A DNA stretch of 54,459 bases from Promethearchaeota archaeon Loki_b31 (GTDB lineage Archaea > Asgardarchaeota > Lokiarchaeia > Sigyniarchaeales > SOKP01): positions 1 to 54,459 of the forward strand of contig NJBI01000018.1 of NCBI GenBank assembly GCA_005222975.1. The letters are read 5' to 3'. Under the pieces are notes generated by a model. It did no database searches. It was not told where the DNA came from and saw nothing but the letters and a program-made list of their open reading frames with translations. Positions 16,489 through 25,964 of the stretch are shown here, piece after piece. Within the stretch, counting starts at the first letter, position 1. Each line of letters starts with the position of its first letter. The position numbers and the translations under genes were made by a program.

Positions 16489-18849
16489 ATGAATGAACGA
16501 ATAAAAAAACTACGATCACAAAGTCGTAGAGCAATTCCGTATCTTTCATTGGAGCGTACTTTATTAATAACAGAGTTTTATAAGAATGGAGCAGCTCATA
16601 AATATTCTGCTCCAGTTGCTAGAGCTAAAGCATTTGAATATATCCTAAAAAATAAAGAAATTTGTTTTAATAACGATGAGCTTATTGTTGGAGAACGCGG
16701 TCCAGAGCCGAAAGCGACCCCTACTTACCCGGAAATTTGCTGTCATACGCTAAATGATTTAGAGATATTAGATTCTCGTGAAAAAATATCTTTTAAAGTG
16801 CAAGATGAAGTGTGGCGAAAATCTAAAGATATCGTCATTCCTTTTTGGAAAGGAAAAACAATCAGAGAAAAAATCTTTTCTCAAGTCGACCAAGAGTGGG
16901 TAGATGCCTATTCAGCGGGGATTTACACAGAATTCATGGAACAGAGAGCTCCTGGACATACTGTAGCGGGAAGGAATATTTGGAACATGGGTTTTATGGA
17001 TTTTAAAAAACAAATTCAAATTTCAATCGAGAACTTAGATTTTTACAACGATCCTGATGCGTTTGCTAAAAGAGAGCAATTAAAGGCCATGGATATAGCA
17101 GCTGATAGTATAATAGCCTATGCTAAGAGACATTCTAAAAAGGCTTTAAATTTAGCCGAAAACGAATCTGATCCAATTAGAAAAAAAGAATTAGAAAAAA
17201 TCGCTGAGATTTGTTCTCACGTTCCAGCTCAAGCTCCAAGAACATTTTGGGAAGCTTTACAGCATTACTGGTTTATTCATTTAGGCGTTATTACGGAATA
17301 TAACACTTGGGATGCTTTTAATCCCGGACGGCTTGATCAGCATCTATACACTTTTTATCGGAAAGATATTTCTGATGGCATTTTGACAAAAGAAGGTGCC
17401 GTCGAACTGCTCCAAGCTTTTTGGATTAAATTTAACAACCAACCAGCACCTCCAAAAGTGGGTATAACAGCCGAAGAAAGCGGTACTTATACAGATTTTT
17501 GCAATATTAATCTCGGAGGGTTAAAAGAGGATGGTTCTGACGGAGTAAATGAACTTTCTTACGTACTTTTAGATGTAATTGAAGATATGAGAATACTACA
17601 GCCTAGTAGTAATGTTCAAATAAGTGAAAAAACACCAGACGATTTTATTAGAAGAGCCCTTAAGATTATTAAAACCGGTTTTGGTCAACCCTCGGTTTTT
17701 AATGCGGATGCTATTGTTCAAGAACTTACACGCCAAGGAAAATCGTTAGTAGATGCTCGAAATGGCGGTGCGAGTGGATGCGTTGAAACAGGAGCTTTTG
17801 GTAAAGAAGCCTACATTTTAACAGGATATTTTAATCTTGTCAAAATTTTAGAAGTTACTTTACACAATGGAAAAGATCCTTCAACAAATAAACAAATAGG
17901 AATAAAAACTGGAGATCCTCTCTCTTTTAGAACTTTTGACGAGTTAATAGAAGCGTATACAAAACAAATCAAGCATTTTGTTGACATTAAAATAAAAGGT
18001 AATCAAATAATAGAGCGCATTTGGGCGCAAAATCCTTCACCATTTTTATCAATATTAATTGATGACTGTATTATAAATGGAAAAGACTATAATGATGGTG
18101 GAGCAAAATACAATACATCCTATATTCAAATAGTTGGCATGGGAAGCATAACTGATTGCTTAACTTCTTTAAAATATAATATTTATGACAATCAGATTAT
18201 TACAATGGAGCAAATGCTCTATGTGCTTAAAAATGACTTCGAAGGTTTTGAGGAAATAAGACAAAAACTGATTTCTAGAACACCTAAATATGGGAATGAT
18301 AAAGATTACGCCGATCTTATCACCCAACAAGTTTTTGAGATTGTTTATAATGCCATCGACGGGCGTCCGAACACTAGAGGAGGAGTCCATAGAATAAATC
18401 TACTTCCTACAACAGTCCACATTTATTTTGGAAAAGTAACTGGTGCTACCCCCGATGGCAGAAAAGCATATACACCTTTATCTGAAGGAATTTCGCCTGT
18501 TCAAGGGATGGATATTAATGGTCCAACTTCAGTAATAAAATCTGCTGGTAAAATTGACCATCTTAGAACTGGAGGGACTTTATTAAATCAAAAATTTTCG
18601 CCTAAATTCTTTTCAAGTGAATCAGGAATTAATAATGTAGCTCATCTGATACGCTCTTATTTTAAAATGGGGGGTCATCATATTCAGCTTAATGTTGTTT
18701 CGGCAAATACCTTGCGCGCTGCTCAAAGGAATCCAGTACAATATCGTAATCTAATTGTGCGTGTTGCTGGTTATAGTGATTATTATATAAACCTAGGAAA
18801 AGATTTGCAGGATGAAATAATTAAAAGAACCGAGCACTTTTCTATTTAA
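16489..18849 (+). CDS. hypD: Glycyl radical enzyme, trans-4-hydroxyproline dehydratase (HypD)-like
   Basis: A 786-residue glycyl radical enzyme. The thiyl-radical cysteine and its partner are Cys431 and Glu433 in GGASGCVETGAFGKEAYIL, and the radical glycine is Gly761 in RVAGYSDYYINLG. Segments such as TYPEICCHTLNDLE, FMEQRAPGHT, WDAFNPGRLDQHL and KFNNQPAPPKVGIT closely match clostridial HypD as I recall it, more than choline lyase, glycerol dehydratase or PFL. HypD dehydrates hydroxyproline to pyrroline-5-carboxylate. The frame extends to a TTG at 16474, but AAGGAATC correctly precedes the ATG at 16489. No radical-SAM activating enzyme or proC lies nearby, which is unusual. The dehydratase call is likely; the exact substrate is less sure. 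Confidence 0.82.
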   Translation: MNERIKKLRSQSRRAIPYLSLERTLLITEFYKNGAAHKYSAPVARAKAFEYILKNKEICFNNDELIVGERGPEPKATPTYPEICCHTLNDLEILDSREKISFKVQDEVWRKSKDIVIPFWKGKTIREKIFSQVDQEWVDAYSAGIYTEFMEQRAPGHTVAGRNIWNMGFMDFKKQIQISIENLDFYNDPDAFAKREQLKAMDIAADSIIAYAKRHSKKALNLAENESDPIRKKELEKIAEICSHVPAQAPRTFWEALQHYWFIHLGVITEYNTWDAFNPGRLDQHLYTFYRKDISDGILTKEGAVELLQAFWIKFNNQPAPPKVGITAEESGTYTDFCNINLGGLKEDGSDGVNELSYVLLDVIEDMRILQPSSNVQISEKTPDDFIRRALKIIKTGFGQPSVFNADAIVQELTRQGKSLVDARNGGASGCVETGAFGKEAYILTGYFNLVKILEVTLHNGKDPSTNKQIGIKTGDPLSFRTFDELIEAYTKQIKHFVDIKIKGNQIIERIWAQNPSPFLSILIDDCIINGKDYNDGGAKYNTSYIQIVGMGSITDCLTSLKYNIYDNQIITMEQMLYVLKNDFEGFEEIRQKLISRTPKYGNDKDYADLITQQVFEIVYNAIDGRPNTRGGVHRINLLPTTVHIYFGKVTGATPDGRKAYTPLSEGISPVQGMDINGPTSVIKSAGKIDHLRTGGTLLNQKFSPKFFSSESGINNVAHLIRSYFKMGGHHIQLNVVSANTLRAAQRNPVQYRNLIVRVAGYSDYYINLGKDLQDEIIKRTEHFSI

Positions 18850-18857
18850 ATATTTTT

Positions 18858-19226
18858 TTACATATTTCTTAACACAGCGTGTAAAATTCCACCATTTTTG
18901 TAATATTCTACATCTACTTGACTATCAAGTCTGACTATAACATTAAAAGATGTTTTGATTCCAGAAATTTCATATGTTTCTGAACCATTCAATCCAATTT
19001 TTTCCGCATTTTCGCCCTCTTTGAACTGTAGAGGTAAAATCCCCATTCCCACTAAATTACTTCTATGAATTCATTCGAAAGATTCAGCGATAACTGCTTT
19101 TACTCCCTGTAATTGAGTTCCTTTTGCAGCCCAATCGCGTGAACTTCCCATTCCATAATCATTTCCAGCAATAACCATTAGAGGTGTTTTAGAAGCTATA
19201 TTCAATAAATTTTCTTCAGCTTTCAA
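18858..19226 (-). pseudogene. acnA: C-terminal remnant of an AcnA-type aconitase
   Basis: Translating the minus strand gives about 122 residues typical of the swivelling fourth domain of ~900-residue aconitase [31 protein letters not shown], then a TGA stop, then IHRSNLVGMGILPLQF and the very end VEYYKNGGILHAVLRNM. The stop sits exactly where the family has Arg (SFERIHRSN), so a CGA-to-TGA change is likely. Everything upstream of this domain is missing; the alpha/beta hydrolase gene starts within 25 bp. An intact, different-type aconitase exists at 10606, so this copy was dispensable. Confidence 0.85.
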
Positions 19227-19247
19227 ATTAAAAAAAATGAAAAAGGC

Positions 19248-20165
19248 TTAAGAAGTTAAAGCGCTTACAATATCTTCAAAATATTTGAAAATCGTGGAGT
19301 AGTGCCCATCGTTTGGATAAAATTTTCCTTCACAATTTGGAATTGCTTTACACATACCACGACCCATAGCAATAGGCACAGCTTCATCCACTTCTCCATG
19401 CCATATATACACTTTAAGTTTTGGAGATATATCTTCAAGGCTAAAACCCCAAGGTTTTGCGTATAATTTCCCTTCGTAAAATGCTCCTTTATTTCCTTGA
19501 CGAAATGCTTCTGCGCTTTCTCTAATAAAAAGATGTAGTAATTTAGGATCGTCCATAACTTCCCTATCTGGTTCTGGAAACTTTTTAATAGTTTCCCCCA
19601 TTTTCCTTTCTGCTTTTTCTAAATCTTTCAAACCTCGAGATTGAAAAGATATCTTCAATTTAAAAAGCCATGGCATTCTTCGAATAACAAAAGATAATCT
19701 GCGAATACTTTTTATTTTTTCTTCTACTTCAAGATCCATTGGCCCTATACCGCTAATAATACCACAAGATGTTAAGCGATCAGGAATTTTATATGCACAC
19801 GCTGCAGCATATGGACCTCCCCCCGATATTCCTTCAATAGCAAATTTCTCTATTCCTAAAGCGTCAGCTAGCTCAATTACATCATCTGGCCAATCTAAAA
19901 TAGTACGGTCTTTTTTGAAATCTGAAAGCCCCATTCCTGGTCTATCGATTCCAATAAGTCTAATATTATTTTGAACAACTCTATCCGCAAAAATAGCAAC
20001 TTCTAAACGAGAACCTGGAAAACCATGGAAGTGAAATAATGGTTTTGCTTCTGGATTACCTAAATCCGCGTAACCAAGGTTCCTTCCGTCTTTTAACTTA
20101 ATCGTTAGATTAACCGCTGCCTTTTGTTTTTTATCTAGTTTCTTATATGTCAAAACTGATGCCAT
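19248..20165 (-). CDS. Alpha/beta hydrolase
   Basis: A 305-residue alpha/beta-fold hydrolase. FHFHGFPGSRLE supplies the oxyanion-hole region (HGFPGS), GISGGGPYAAACAYK is the nucleophile elbow with Ser flanked by glycines, VYIWHGEVDEAVPI carries the probable acidic residue and NDGHYSTIF the catalytic histidine. It could be an esterase or a C-C hydrolase; the substrate cannot be told. It lies 20 bp downstream of fumarase on the same strand and is probably co-transcribed. Confidence 0.8.
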   Translation of the reverse strand: MASVLTYKKLDKKQKAAVNLTIKLKDGRNLGYADLGNPEAKPLFHFHGFPGSRLEVAIFADRVVQNNIRLIGIDRPGMGLSDFKKDRTILDWPDDVIELADALGIEKFAIEGISGGGPYAAACAYKIPDRLTSCGIISGIGPMDLEVEEKIKSIRRLSFVIRRMPWLFKLKISFQSRGLKDLEKAERKMGETIKKFPEPDREVMDDPKLLHLFIRESAEAFRQGNKGAFYEGKLYAKPWGFSLEDISPKLKVYIWHGEVDEAVPIAMGRGMCKAIPNCEGKFYPNDGHYSTIFKYFEDIVSALTS

Positions 20166-20185
20166 ATCTCCACCTCCATTTTCTT

Positions 20186-21565
20186 TTATACCATTTTTTT
20201 AGGGTCTAAAAGTTCGTCCAAATTATCGATCTTTAAACCCATTTCTTTAATTACTACTTTACAGGTTTTACCTTCCTTATGCGCTCTTTGGGCAATTTCA
20301 GAACATTTATCGTACCCTATTATTGGTGATAAATTAGTAACAATCATTAGCATTTGGTCTAAATTCGTATTGATTTGTTCAGTGTTCGCTTTTAAGCCGA
20401 TTAAGCAATTACTAATAAAAGAATTAATTCCCCCTACTAAAATTTCAATTGATTCAAGAACATTTACAATCATTATAGGTTTACTCATGTTCAAATCTAA
20501 AATGCTTCCATACATTTCTCCACTTATAACAACAGAGTCGTTTCCAATCACTTGAAGACACACTTGAATTAAAGCTTCAGATTGAGTAGGATTAATTTTT
20601 CCAGGCATAATAGACGACCCTGGTTCGTTTTGGGGTAAAATTAATTCTGATAGACCTGCTCTTGGACCACTGCCCATCCAGCGAATGTCATTTGCCATTT
20701 TTAAAAGCGATAACGCTAAAAGTCTTAAGTTACTGCTAGCGTACGCTATAGTATTATGCGAAGATATTCCCTCCGCTTTTATAGGATTAATTTTAAAAGA
20801 TAAGGAAGTTATTTTTGAAAGATGGTTTACGGTCAATTTATCAAAATCTTTATGAGCATTTAAACCTGTACCTAAAGCTGTACCACCTATTGGGATGAAT
20901 AATAATTCATCTATTACATGTCTTAATCGCTCAATATTAGTTTCGATTTGTCTTTTATATACTTTAAATTCTAAAGATAGTGGTATTGGGACGGCATCTT
21001 GTAAGTGAGTTCTTCCAACTTTAACGATTTCTTCAAACTCTTCGATTTTAATAGTTAAGGTTTCTACTAATCTGTTTAAGACCGGAATTAACTTCTTTAT
21101 CATATGTACAGTAGATATATGCATAGCAGTGGGTATCACATCATTAGAAGATTGGCTCTTATTTACATGATCATTTGGATGGATCGGATGTTTCTTACCC
21201 ATAGGAAATCCTAAGATTTGAGAGGCCCTATTAGCTAACACTTCATTCATGTTCATGTTTGTTTGAGTTCCACTTCCTGTTTGATAAATATCAATTGGAA
21301 ATTGATCTAAAAGCTTATTTTCGTTCAATATTTCGTTAACTGCTTGGAGAATGGCATCTCCTATTTCTTTATCAAGATATCCTAATTCTCTATTTGCTAA
21401 CAGACACGCTTTTTTAATCTGTCCTAAGGAAACGATAAATATCTTAGGGAATGTTTTTCCACTTATTTGAAAATTTTGGATAGCTCTTTGAGTATTTATC
21501 CCCCAATAAACATCACTTGGAACTTCTAATTCCCCTAAAACATCTTTTTCTATTCTAAAACTCAT
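20186..21565 (-). CDS. fumC: Fumarate hydratase, class II
   Basis: Interconverts fumarate and malate in the TCA cycle without a metal cofactor. The 459-residue protein carries the superfamily signature GSSIMPGKINPTQSEA in the fumarase form; aspartases usually have GSSIMPAKVNP. YQTGSGTQTNMNMNEVLANR, HPNDHVNKSQSSND and GRTHLQDAVPIPL are all intact. It starts with the family-typical MSFRIEKDVLGELEVP. The reverse reaction (malate to fumarate) fits a reductive TCA cycle with the ATP-citrate lyase at 35 kb. An alpha/beta hydrolase gene follows on the same transcript. Confidence 0.93.
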   Translation of the reverse strand: MSFRIEKDVLGELEVPSDVYWGINTQRAIQNFQISGKTFPKIFIVSLGQIKKACLLANRELGYLDKEIGDAILQAVNEILNENKLLDQFPIDIYQTGSGTQTNMNMNEVLANRASQILGFPMGKKHPIHPNDHVNKSQSSNDVIPTAMHISTVHMIKKLIPVLNRLVETLTIKIEEFEEIVKVGRTHLQDAVPIPLSLEFKVYKRQIETNIERLRHVIDELLFIPIGGTALGTGLNAHKDFDKLTVNHLSKITSLSFKINPIKAEGISSHNTIAYASSNLRLLALSLLKMANDIRWMGSGPRAGLSELILPQNEPGSSIMPGKINPTQSEALIQVCLQVIGNDSVVISGEMYGSILDLNMSKPIMIVNVLESIEILVGGINSFISNCLIGLKANTEQINTNLDQMLMIVTNLSPIIGYDKCSEIAQRAHKEGKTCKVVIKEMGLKIDNLDELLDPKKMV

Positions 21566-21778
21566 TTAATTCCATCATTATTTTCCTTTTTAATAATGTA
21601 AAATGGATAAGATAATTAAAAAAAGTTTATACTAATATTTTATAATCTCATTATTTAGGTTGACTCAAGAATGACTAATTTTCCAAATGGATTTATATGA
21701 ATTTATTATAAATATTTTTAGAGAACTTATAATTTATCTATAAGAAAAGGCTTACAAATAAAAAGAGAATCAAAAAAA

Positions 21779-22078
21779 ATGGATTCTGATTCTACTAACA
21801 ACGAAAAGGAATTAATCTCTAGGAATTATCTATTTCTACTAAGAAAACAAAAAGTTCAAAAAGAAATAGAAGCTGCAAGGAGACTTATTGAGAAAAATGT
21901 CGATATTCTTGAAATAGCAGATAAATTTATTCACAGTACTTTTGAATTAATGAGAGATGGAATTTCTAATAGGAATGTCGATCTAACTAAAGAAGAAATT
22001 CAACAACAAATAAGAAATAATATATCTTTTAAAGAGAAACTTAAAGCGATTAAAAAGAGGTATAATCGTCTTGGCTGA
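21779..22078 (+). CDS. Small helical protein paired with a nucleotidyltransferase-fold protein
   Basis: A 99-residue, charged, helical protein (KVQKEIEAARRLIEKNVDIL in the middle) with no recognised domain. It overlaps the following gene by 8 bp, the arrangement of a two-gene antitoxin/nucleotidyltransferase unit. It may be the partner or regulator of that protein. No membrane segment or cysteine cluster. Confidence 0.6.
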   Translation: MDSDSTNNEKELISRNYLFLLRKQKVQKEIEAARRLIEKNVDILEIADKFIHSTFELMRDGISNRNVDLTKEEIQQQIRNNISFKEKLKAIKKRYNRLG

Positions 22079-22652
22079 AATAGAAAATATTTTATCTCGT
22101 TTAGAAATTATCTTCAAGGCCACAAAGCTTAAATATGTTATTGTAGGAGGAATTGCCGTAATCCATTATGGCCATGTAAGAGCTACTCAAAATATCAATA
22201 TCATTATCGAAGATGACTACTCAAAAATCTCTCAATTTATAGGATTACTTAAAGCTTATGAATTTGATGTATTGGATGATCAATTTAAATTAGCTTATCA
22301 AGAAAAGACTAATATATCTATATTTGACAAAAATAGTTTTTTAAGGTTAGATATAAAAGTTGCTGATAAGAAGCGGGAGCATGAAGTATTAAGTCACGCT
22401 AAAAAAGAAAGAATTCTAGGAAAAGATTTATTTATTGCACCTTTAGAATATGTTTTAATTGGTAAATTAATATATATGGGTTTAATTCATGATATACCCA
22501 TTTCTGAATTGCTAGAATATCAAGATGTCGTTGATTTTTTGACATTGTTTCATGCAAATAAAGAAATAATTGATTTAACCTTTTTAAATAATAAAGCTAA
22601 GCAAATAGGACTTAAAACTACACTTGATAGACTATTTTCAATAGATATTTAG
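22071..22652 (+). CDS. Nucleotidyltransferase-fold protein with substituted catalytic aspartates
   Basis: A 193-residue protein with the N-terminal pattern of MNT/AbiEii-type nucleotidyltransferases (LKYVIVGGIAVIHYGHVRAT). Where active members have D-x-D after R-x-T, this reads QNINIII, so both metal-binding aspartates appear replaced by asparagine. A third acidic candidate lies in FLRLDIKVAD. The later IAPLEYVLIGKLIYM and VVDFLTLF match the helical part seen in such proteins. Translation starts at a TTG overlapping the upstream small gene. It may be a non-catalytic or altered toxin-antitoxin element. Confidence 0.65.
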   Translation: MAEIENILSRLEIIFKATKLKYVIVGGIAVIHYGHVRATQNINIIIEDDYSKISQFIGLLKAYEFDVLDDQFKLAYQEKTNISIFDKNSFLRLDIKVADKKREHEVLSHAKKERILGKDLFIAPLEYVLIGKLIYMGLIHDIPISELLEYQDVVDFLTLFHANKEIIDLTFLNNKAKQIGLKTTLDRLFSIDI

Positions 22653-22718
22653 TTTGGTAACATAGATTTAATAATGACACTTTGGAAATTGATATTCTAT
22701 TTAAAAGAGGAAAAGAAA

Positions 22719-24176
22719 TTAGATAATAATTGTTGATTGGCTAATTATTTCCTCTTTTTTCTTCTTTTTTTTATCAATTTTAATATCTTGAAGGTGGATA
22801 GTTGTTTCAGAAAAACTTTTTCCACGGTTTAATCTACTGAAAGTCTTTTGTTTTTCATTTGAGAACATAGTAAAGTCAAATTTCATAAGGGCTTTAGCTT
22901 TAATATTTTTAAATTGCATTAGCCAGGAAAAATCGTCCAAATTTAATAAAATTTCATCCATTAAGGTTACTTTCTTTAATTCTGTGGTGAAATACGTATC
23001 CCGAACTTGAATTGGAATAGGTCTCCCCCATTCTTGTAATTCGTCAATTAACATTAGAAAAAAAGCTAAAGGATGGTTATCAAAAGTATATTCCTTAAGC
23101 TGAGCTTTAAAATTATGTAAAGCCATAGCTTTTGCTGCTAAAATATATCCTTCGTACTCGTCATTTTTTTTTAGCTCGTCTGGAGAACCAAGTCCATTTA
23201 AAAGGGAAAGAGCAGAGATCACACCATGATCTAGATTTATACTACTGCGATAATTAAATTCTGGATGACCTTCTTCAGTTCTTAAATAAACATGCGATTT
23301 TTGAGGGATGGAATTAATTCGATCAAACCCTACTCCTTCTCTTATTAGAGTACGCGCTTCCTTAGAGAGTCCCTCTTCAATAATTTCTAAATATACCTCT
23401 TGGTTACCTTTCCAAGACAAGGAAATCTCAAATGGAATAAATTCCAAATCTAAAGTCGGATAACACTTTAATAATTGATTCACTAAAGAATAATTTACAG
23501 CCGTGGTCATTTTTCCTAAAGGATAACCAATATCGTGAATTAACCCTGTAATCCACCAATACTTGTCCTTAAGAAGGTTTTTATCCATCCCTGTTAACTC
23601 AGATATAATTCCAGCCAACGATCCATGACCAAGATCTTGTTCTAAAAGAAAATCACCTAAGACTGCTACTCGAAGTGCATGTTCGGTATGATCTCTATAA
23701 TATTTTCTTACGCTTGTACTATAGAGAAATGCCTCAAGGTCTGGTAAAGCTCTTATTAAATATAACAATCCCTTTGATTCAATCCCTCTCTCCTTTGATA
23801 CATCGTAAAGAGCTGAAGATAAATCTTTTCGTTTACCTGTAATTAGATCAATATCTAAATCAAGATCAAGATCAGTCGAGGATTTTTGAAGTTCTTTCTC
23901 AACATTTTTAATTATCCAATTAGACATTTTTGAGCCCATTTTATTTACAATTTTTCCAAACCGACCCATTTTTGCTATTTGTTCTTGAGTGTGGGCTAAT
24001 TGCTTATCCAAGTCTTTAAGGGATGAAAAATCCTTATCTTTTTTAATATCTTCAAAGGCTTCTGGATTTATTTGTTCAACTATTTTTAAAAGATCTATTA
24101 TCCATCCACTAAAACTTTTACTTTGAGAGGAGACTCGATCTAAAATCCATTTATCGTTTATTCTATAGTCTTTCAT
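22719..24176 (-). CDS. HD-domain protein (putative phosphohydrolase)
   Basis: A 485-residue protein. HD-type metal-binding residues are suggested by DHTEHALRVAVLGDF followed by WWITGLIHDIGYPLGKM, with a further histidine/aspartate pair in NLDHGVISALSL and a later KAMALHNFKAQ. HD proteins hydrolyse phosphate esters, often of nucleotides. The N-terminal ~130 residues are helical and charged, and the C-terminus ends in a lysine run before a hydrophobic tail. It stands alone, convergent with the nucleotidyltransferase pair (66 bp apart). Substrate unknown. Confidence 0.7.
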   Translation of the reverse strand: MKDYRINDKWILDRVSSQSKSFSGWIIDLLKIVEQINPEAFEDIKKDKDFSSLKDLDKQLAHTQEQIAKMGRFGKIVNKMGSKMSNWIIKNVEKELQKSSTDLDLDLDIDLITGKRKDLSSALYDVSKERGIESKGLLYLIRALPDLEAFLYSTSVRKYYRDHTEHALRVAVLGDFLLEQDLGHGSLAGIISELTGMDKNLLKDKYWWITGLIHDIGYPLGKMTTAVNYSLVNQLLKCYPTLDLEFIPFEISLSWKGNQEVYLEIIEEGLSKEARTLIREGVGFDRINSIPQKSHVYLRTEEGHPEFNYRSSINLDHGVISALSLLNGLGSPDELKKNDEYEGYILAAKAMALHNFKAQLKEYTFDNHPLAFFLMLIDELQEWGRPIPIQVRDTYFTTELKKVTLMDEILLNLDDFSWLMQFKNIKAKALMKFDFTMFSNEKQKTFSRLNRGKSFSETTIHLQDIKIDKKKKKKEEIISQSTIII

Positions 24177-24355
24177 TTTTAAAAATATTCCATTGTCGTG
24201 TTTAATATTGATAATGTTACAGATGACTTTATAATTTATATACTCAAACTTTATTTTTTCTTATTTCTGATTATAACAGAAGAAGAATTTTTATTATTAT
24301 ATGAATGTGGAACTTATTGATTAGAAAAAAATCTAATTTAAAACTATTAATCAAT

Positions 24356-24877
24356 TTATAATTTTGTTTCCATATAAATCCAATAAGATTGGAGTCCTGG
24401 TGGAACTTCAGTTTCGGGATATATTTCTCTCTCTTGAAACCCTGCTGAACGATAAACATGTTGTGCAGCAGTCATAAATAGCCCAGTATCAAGTAGGATT
24501 CTTGAACATCCGAATTCTTTACCTTTGTTTAAAAGATGTCTTAGTAAGCCTTTTCCAAAACCTTTCCCTCGATAATTTGGTCTGATATACATTCTTTTTA
24601 TTACCCCTGTATTAACGTTAAGTTTTCTAACAGCACCCATCCCAACTAAATTTTTTTTTATTTTTAGTATATAGAAAACTCCTTCAGGTGGCACATAGGA
24701 TGTAAGTTCTTCAACGCTATTTATGGCATAATCTCGAATTGGTTGCCCCAGTAGGGAAACTACATCTATTTTGTAGTGCTTCATAACTTCTTCGGCAATC
24801 CAAGACAAATATTCGTCATTTAAATCTATTAAAAGGGATTTATGAATTCTCAAATCAATAGGAATATACTCAATCAT
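24356..24877 (-). CDS. GNAT family N-acetyltransferase
   Basis: A 173-residue acetyltransferase. The acetyl-CoA pyrophosphate-binding motif A is clear: GVIKRMYIRPNYRGKGFGKG, followed by LLRHLLNKGKEFG, and motif B is AQHVYRSAGFQER. FYILKIKKNLVGMGAVRKL is the preceding hairpin. Its substrate, an amine on a protein or small molecule, cannot be inferred. The gene is isolated between AT-rich spacers. Confidence 0.85.
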   Translation of the reverse strand: MIEYIPIDLRIHKSLLIDLNDEYLSWIAEEVMKHYKIDVVSLLGQPIRDYAINSVEELTSYVPPEGVFYILKIKKNLVGMGAVRKLNVNTGVIKRMYIRPNYRGKGFGKGLLRHLLNKGKEFGCSRILLDTGLFMTAAQHVYRSAGFQEREIYPETEVPPGLQSYWIYMETKL

Positions 24878-25029
24878 ATATTATCATTTGTTTTTTTTTA
24901 TTTAATAAGTTATAATAAATAAGATTTTTCTAATAATCTATAAACAAATACGCTTAGAAAACGAGCTTATTTTGGATAAGAAGTAAAATTAGTAAAAGAT
25001 GCTAATAATTATTATAATAGAAAAGTAAA

Positions 25030-25932
25030 CTAATTAGTGAGACGATCAACAAGTAAATTTTTAAAAGCTTGGACATCTTTCCAAGAAGTTGCACAACGTA
25101 CCAAATTTCCTCTCTCGCTAATTTGAGTTGAGCCGCGATCAGTGATCTCAATTTTTAATTCTTCAATGTTAAGCCATTCTTCAGAGAAACCGAGGTAGAT
25201 AGCCACCGTGTCAAATAGGACCGAAGTCTCATTTTTTTTTGTCAATATTAATTTGTGTATAATTTTTTTTTTCCATATCTCAAAATTTTCTTTGATTGAT
25301 CTAACTATTGAATTGTCGCACTTCATGATGCGCTCGAAAAACGACCCCGAGAGCACGATATTTCCACATGTATCCAATGGCGTAATTGTCTTTTCCCAAG
25401 GCGCTTGGAAAACTTCTCTGGATGCCTTAATGTTCTTTTTCACATTAAATTCCCGGGAAGGTGAGTTTGATCCTCTGTATCCAATGCGAATACTCCCGTG
25501 CATCCCTACAAACCGAGAATTCTCTGTAATATTTGGATTCATTTTAAGTGCTCCTGCCACAGTTCCTAAGGGTCCAATGGCGATGAGCGTTAATGGCTCA
25601 GGAGAATCCATTATCATGGAACAAATAACCTCCATACCGTTTTCGTGAACAGTACCGGGATATCTTGATATCTCATAATCTTTAATCCAAGGGTACAACC
25701 AACCTTTTTTACGATTTTCTGGAGGTCCAATCCCTATAGGGATGTCCGTTCGACCCACAATTTCAAGAAATTTGGCAACCAGCTTGGCTTTTAACGCGGT
25801 ATTGTTTGTGGAAGTTGTAATTAATTTAACATCTAATTCAGGACACTTTAATAATAAGCCCAAAGCCCAAGTGTCATCAATATCCAACCCTATATCGGTG
25901 TCAAGAATTACAGGGATTTTTTTGCTATGCAT
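25030..25932 (-). CDS. Inosine-uridine-preferring nucleoside hydrolase family protein
   Basis: A 300-residue cytosolic hydrolase that would split nucleosides into base and ribose. The calcium-binding aspartate cluster is at the N-terminus (VILDTDIGLDIDDTWALGLL). PLTLIAIGPLGTVAGALKMNP and VLFDTVAIYLGF are further family landmarks, and the late acidic residue is in place. It lies 32 bp downstream of the GPH transporter on the same strand, so the pair plausibly imports and cleaves nucleosides. The exact base preference cannot be read. Confidence 0.85.
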   Translation of the reverse strand: MHSKKIPVILDTDIGLDIDDTWALGLLLKCPELDVKLITTSTNNTALKAKLVAKFLEIVGRTDIPIGIGPPENRKKGWLYPWIKDYEISRYPGTVHENGMEVICSMIMDSPEPLTLIAIGPLGTVAGALKMNPNITENSRFVGMHGSIRIGYRGSNSPSREFNVKKNIKASREVFQAPWEKTITPLDTCGNIVLSGSFFERIMKCDNSIVRSIKENFEIWKKKIIHKLILTKKNETSVLFDTVAIYLGFSEEWLNIEELKIEITDRGSTQISERGNLVRCATSWKDVQAFKNLLVDRLTN

Positions 25933-25964
25933 TTTCGCTATCCTAAATACAATTTTAATAAATG

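Noticed and set aside
19066..19068. In-frame TGA in the aconitase remnant considered as selenocysteine
   Set aside because: The aligned family residue is arginine, not cysteine. The rest of the gene is missing and no selenocysteine machinery or insertion element is evident.
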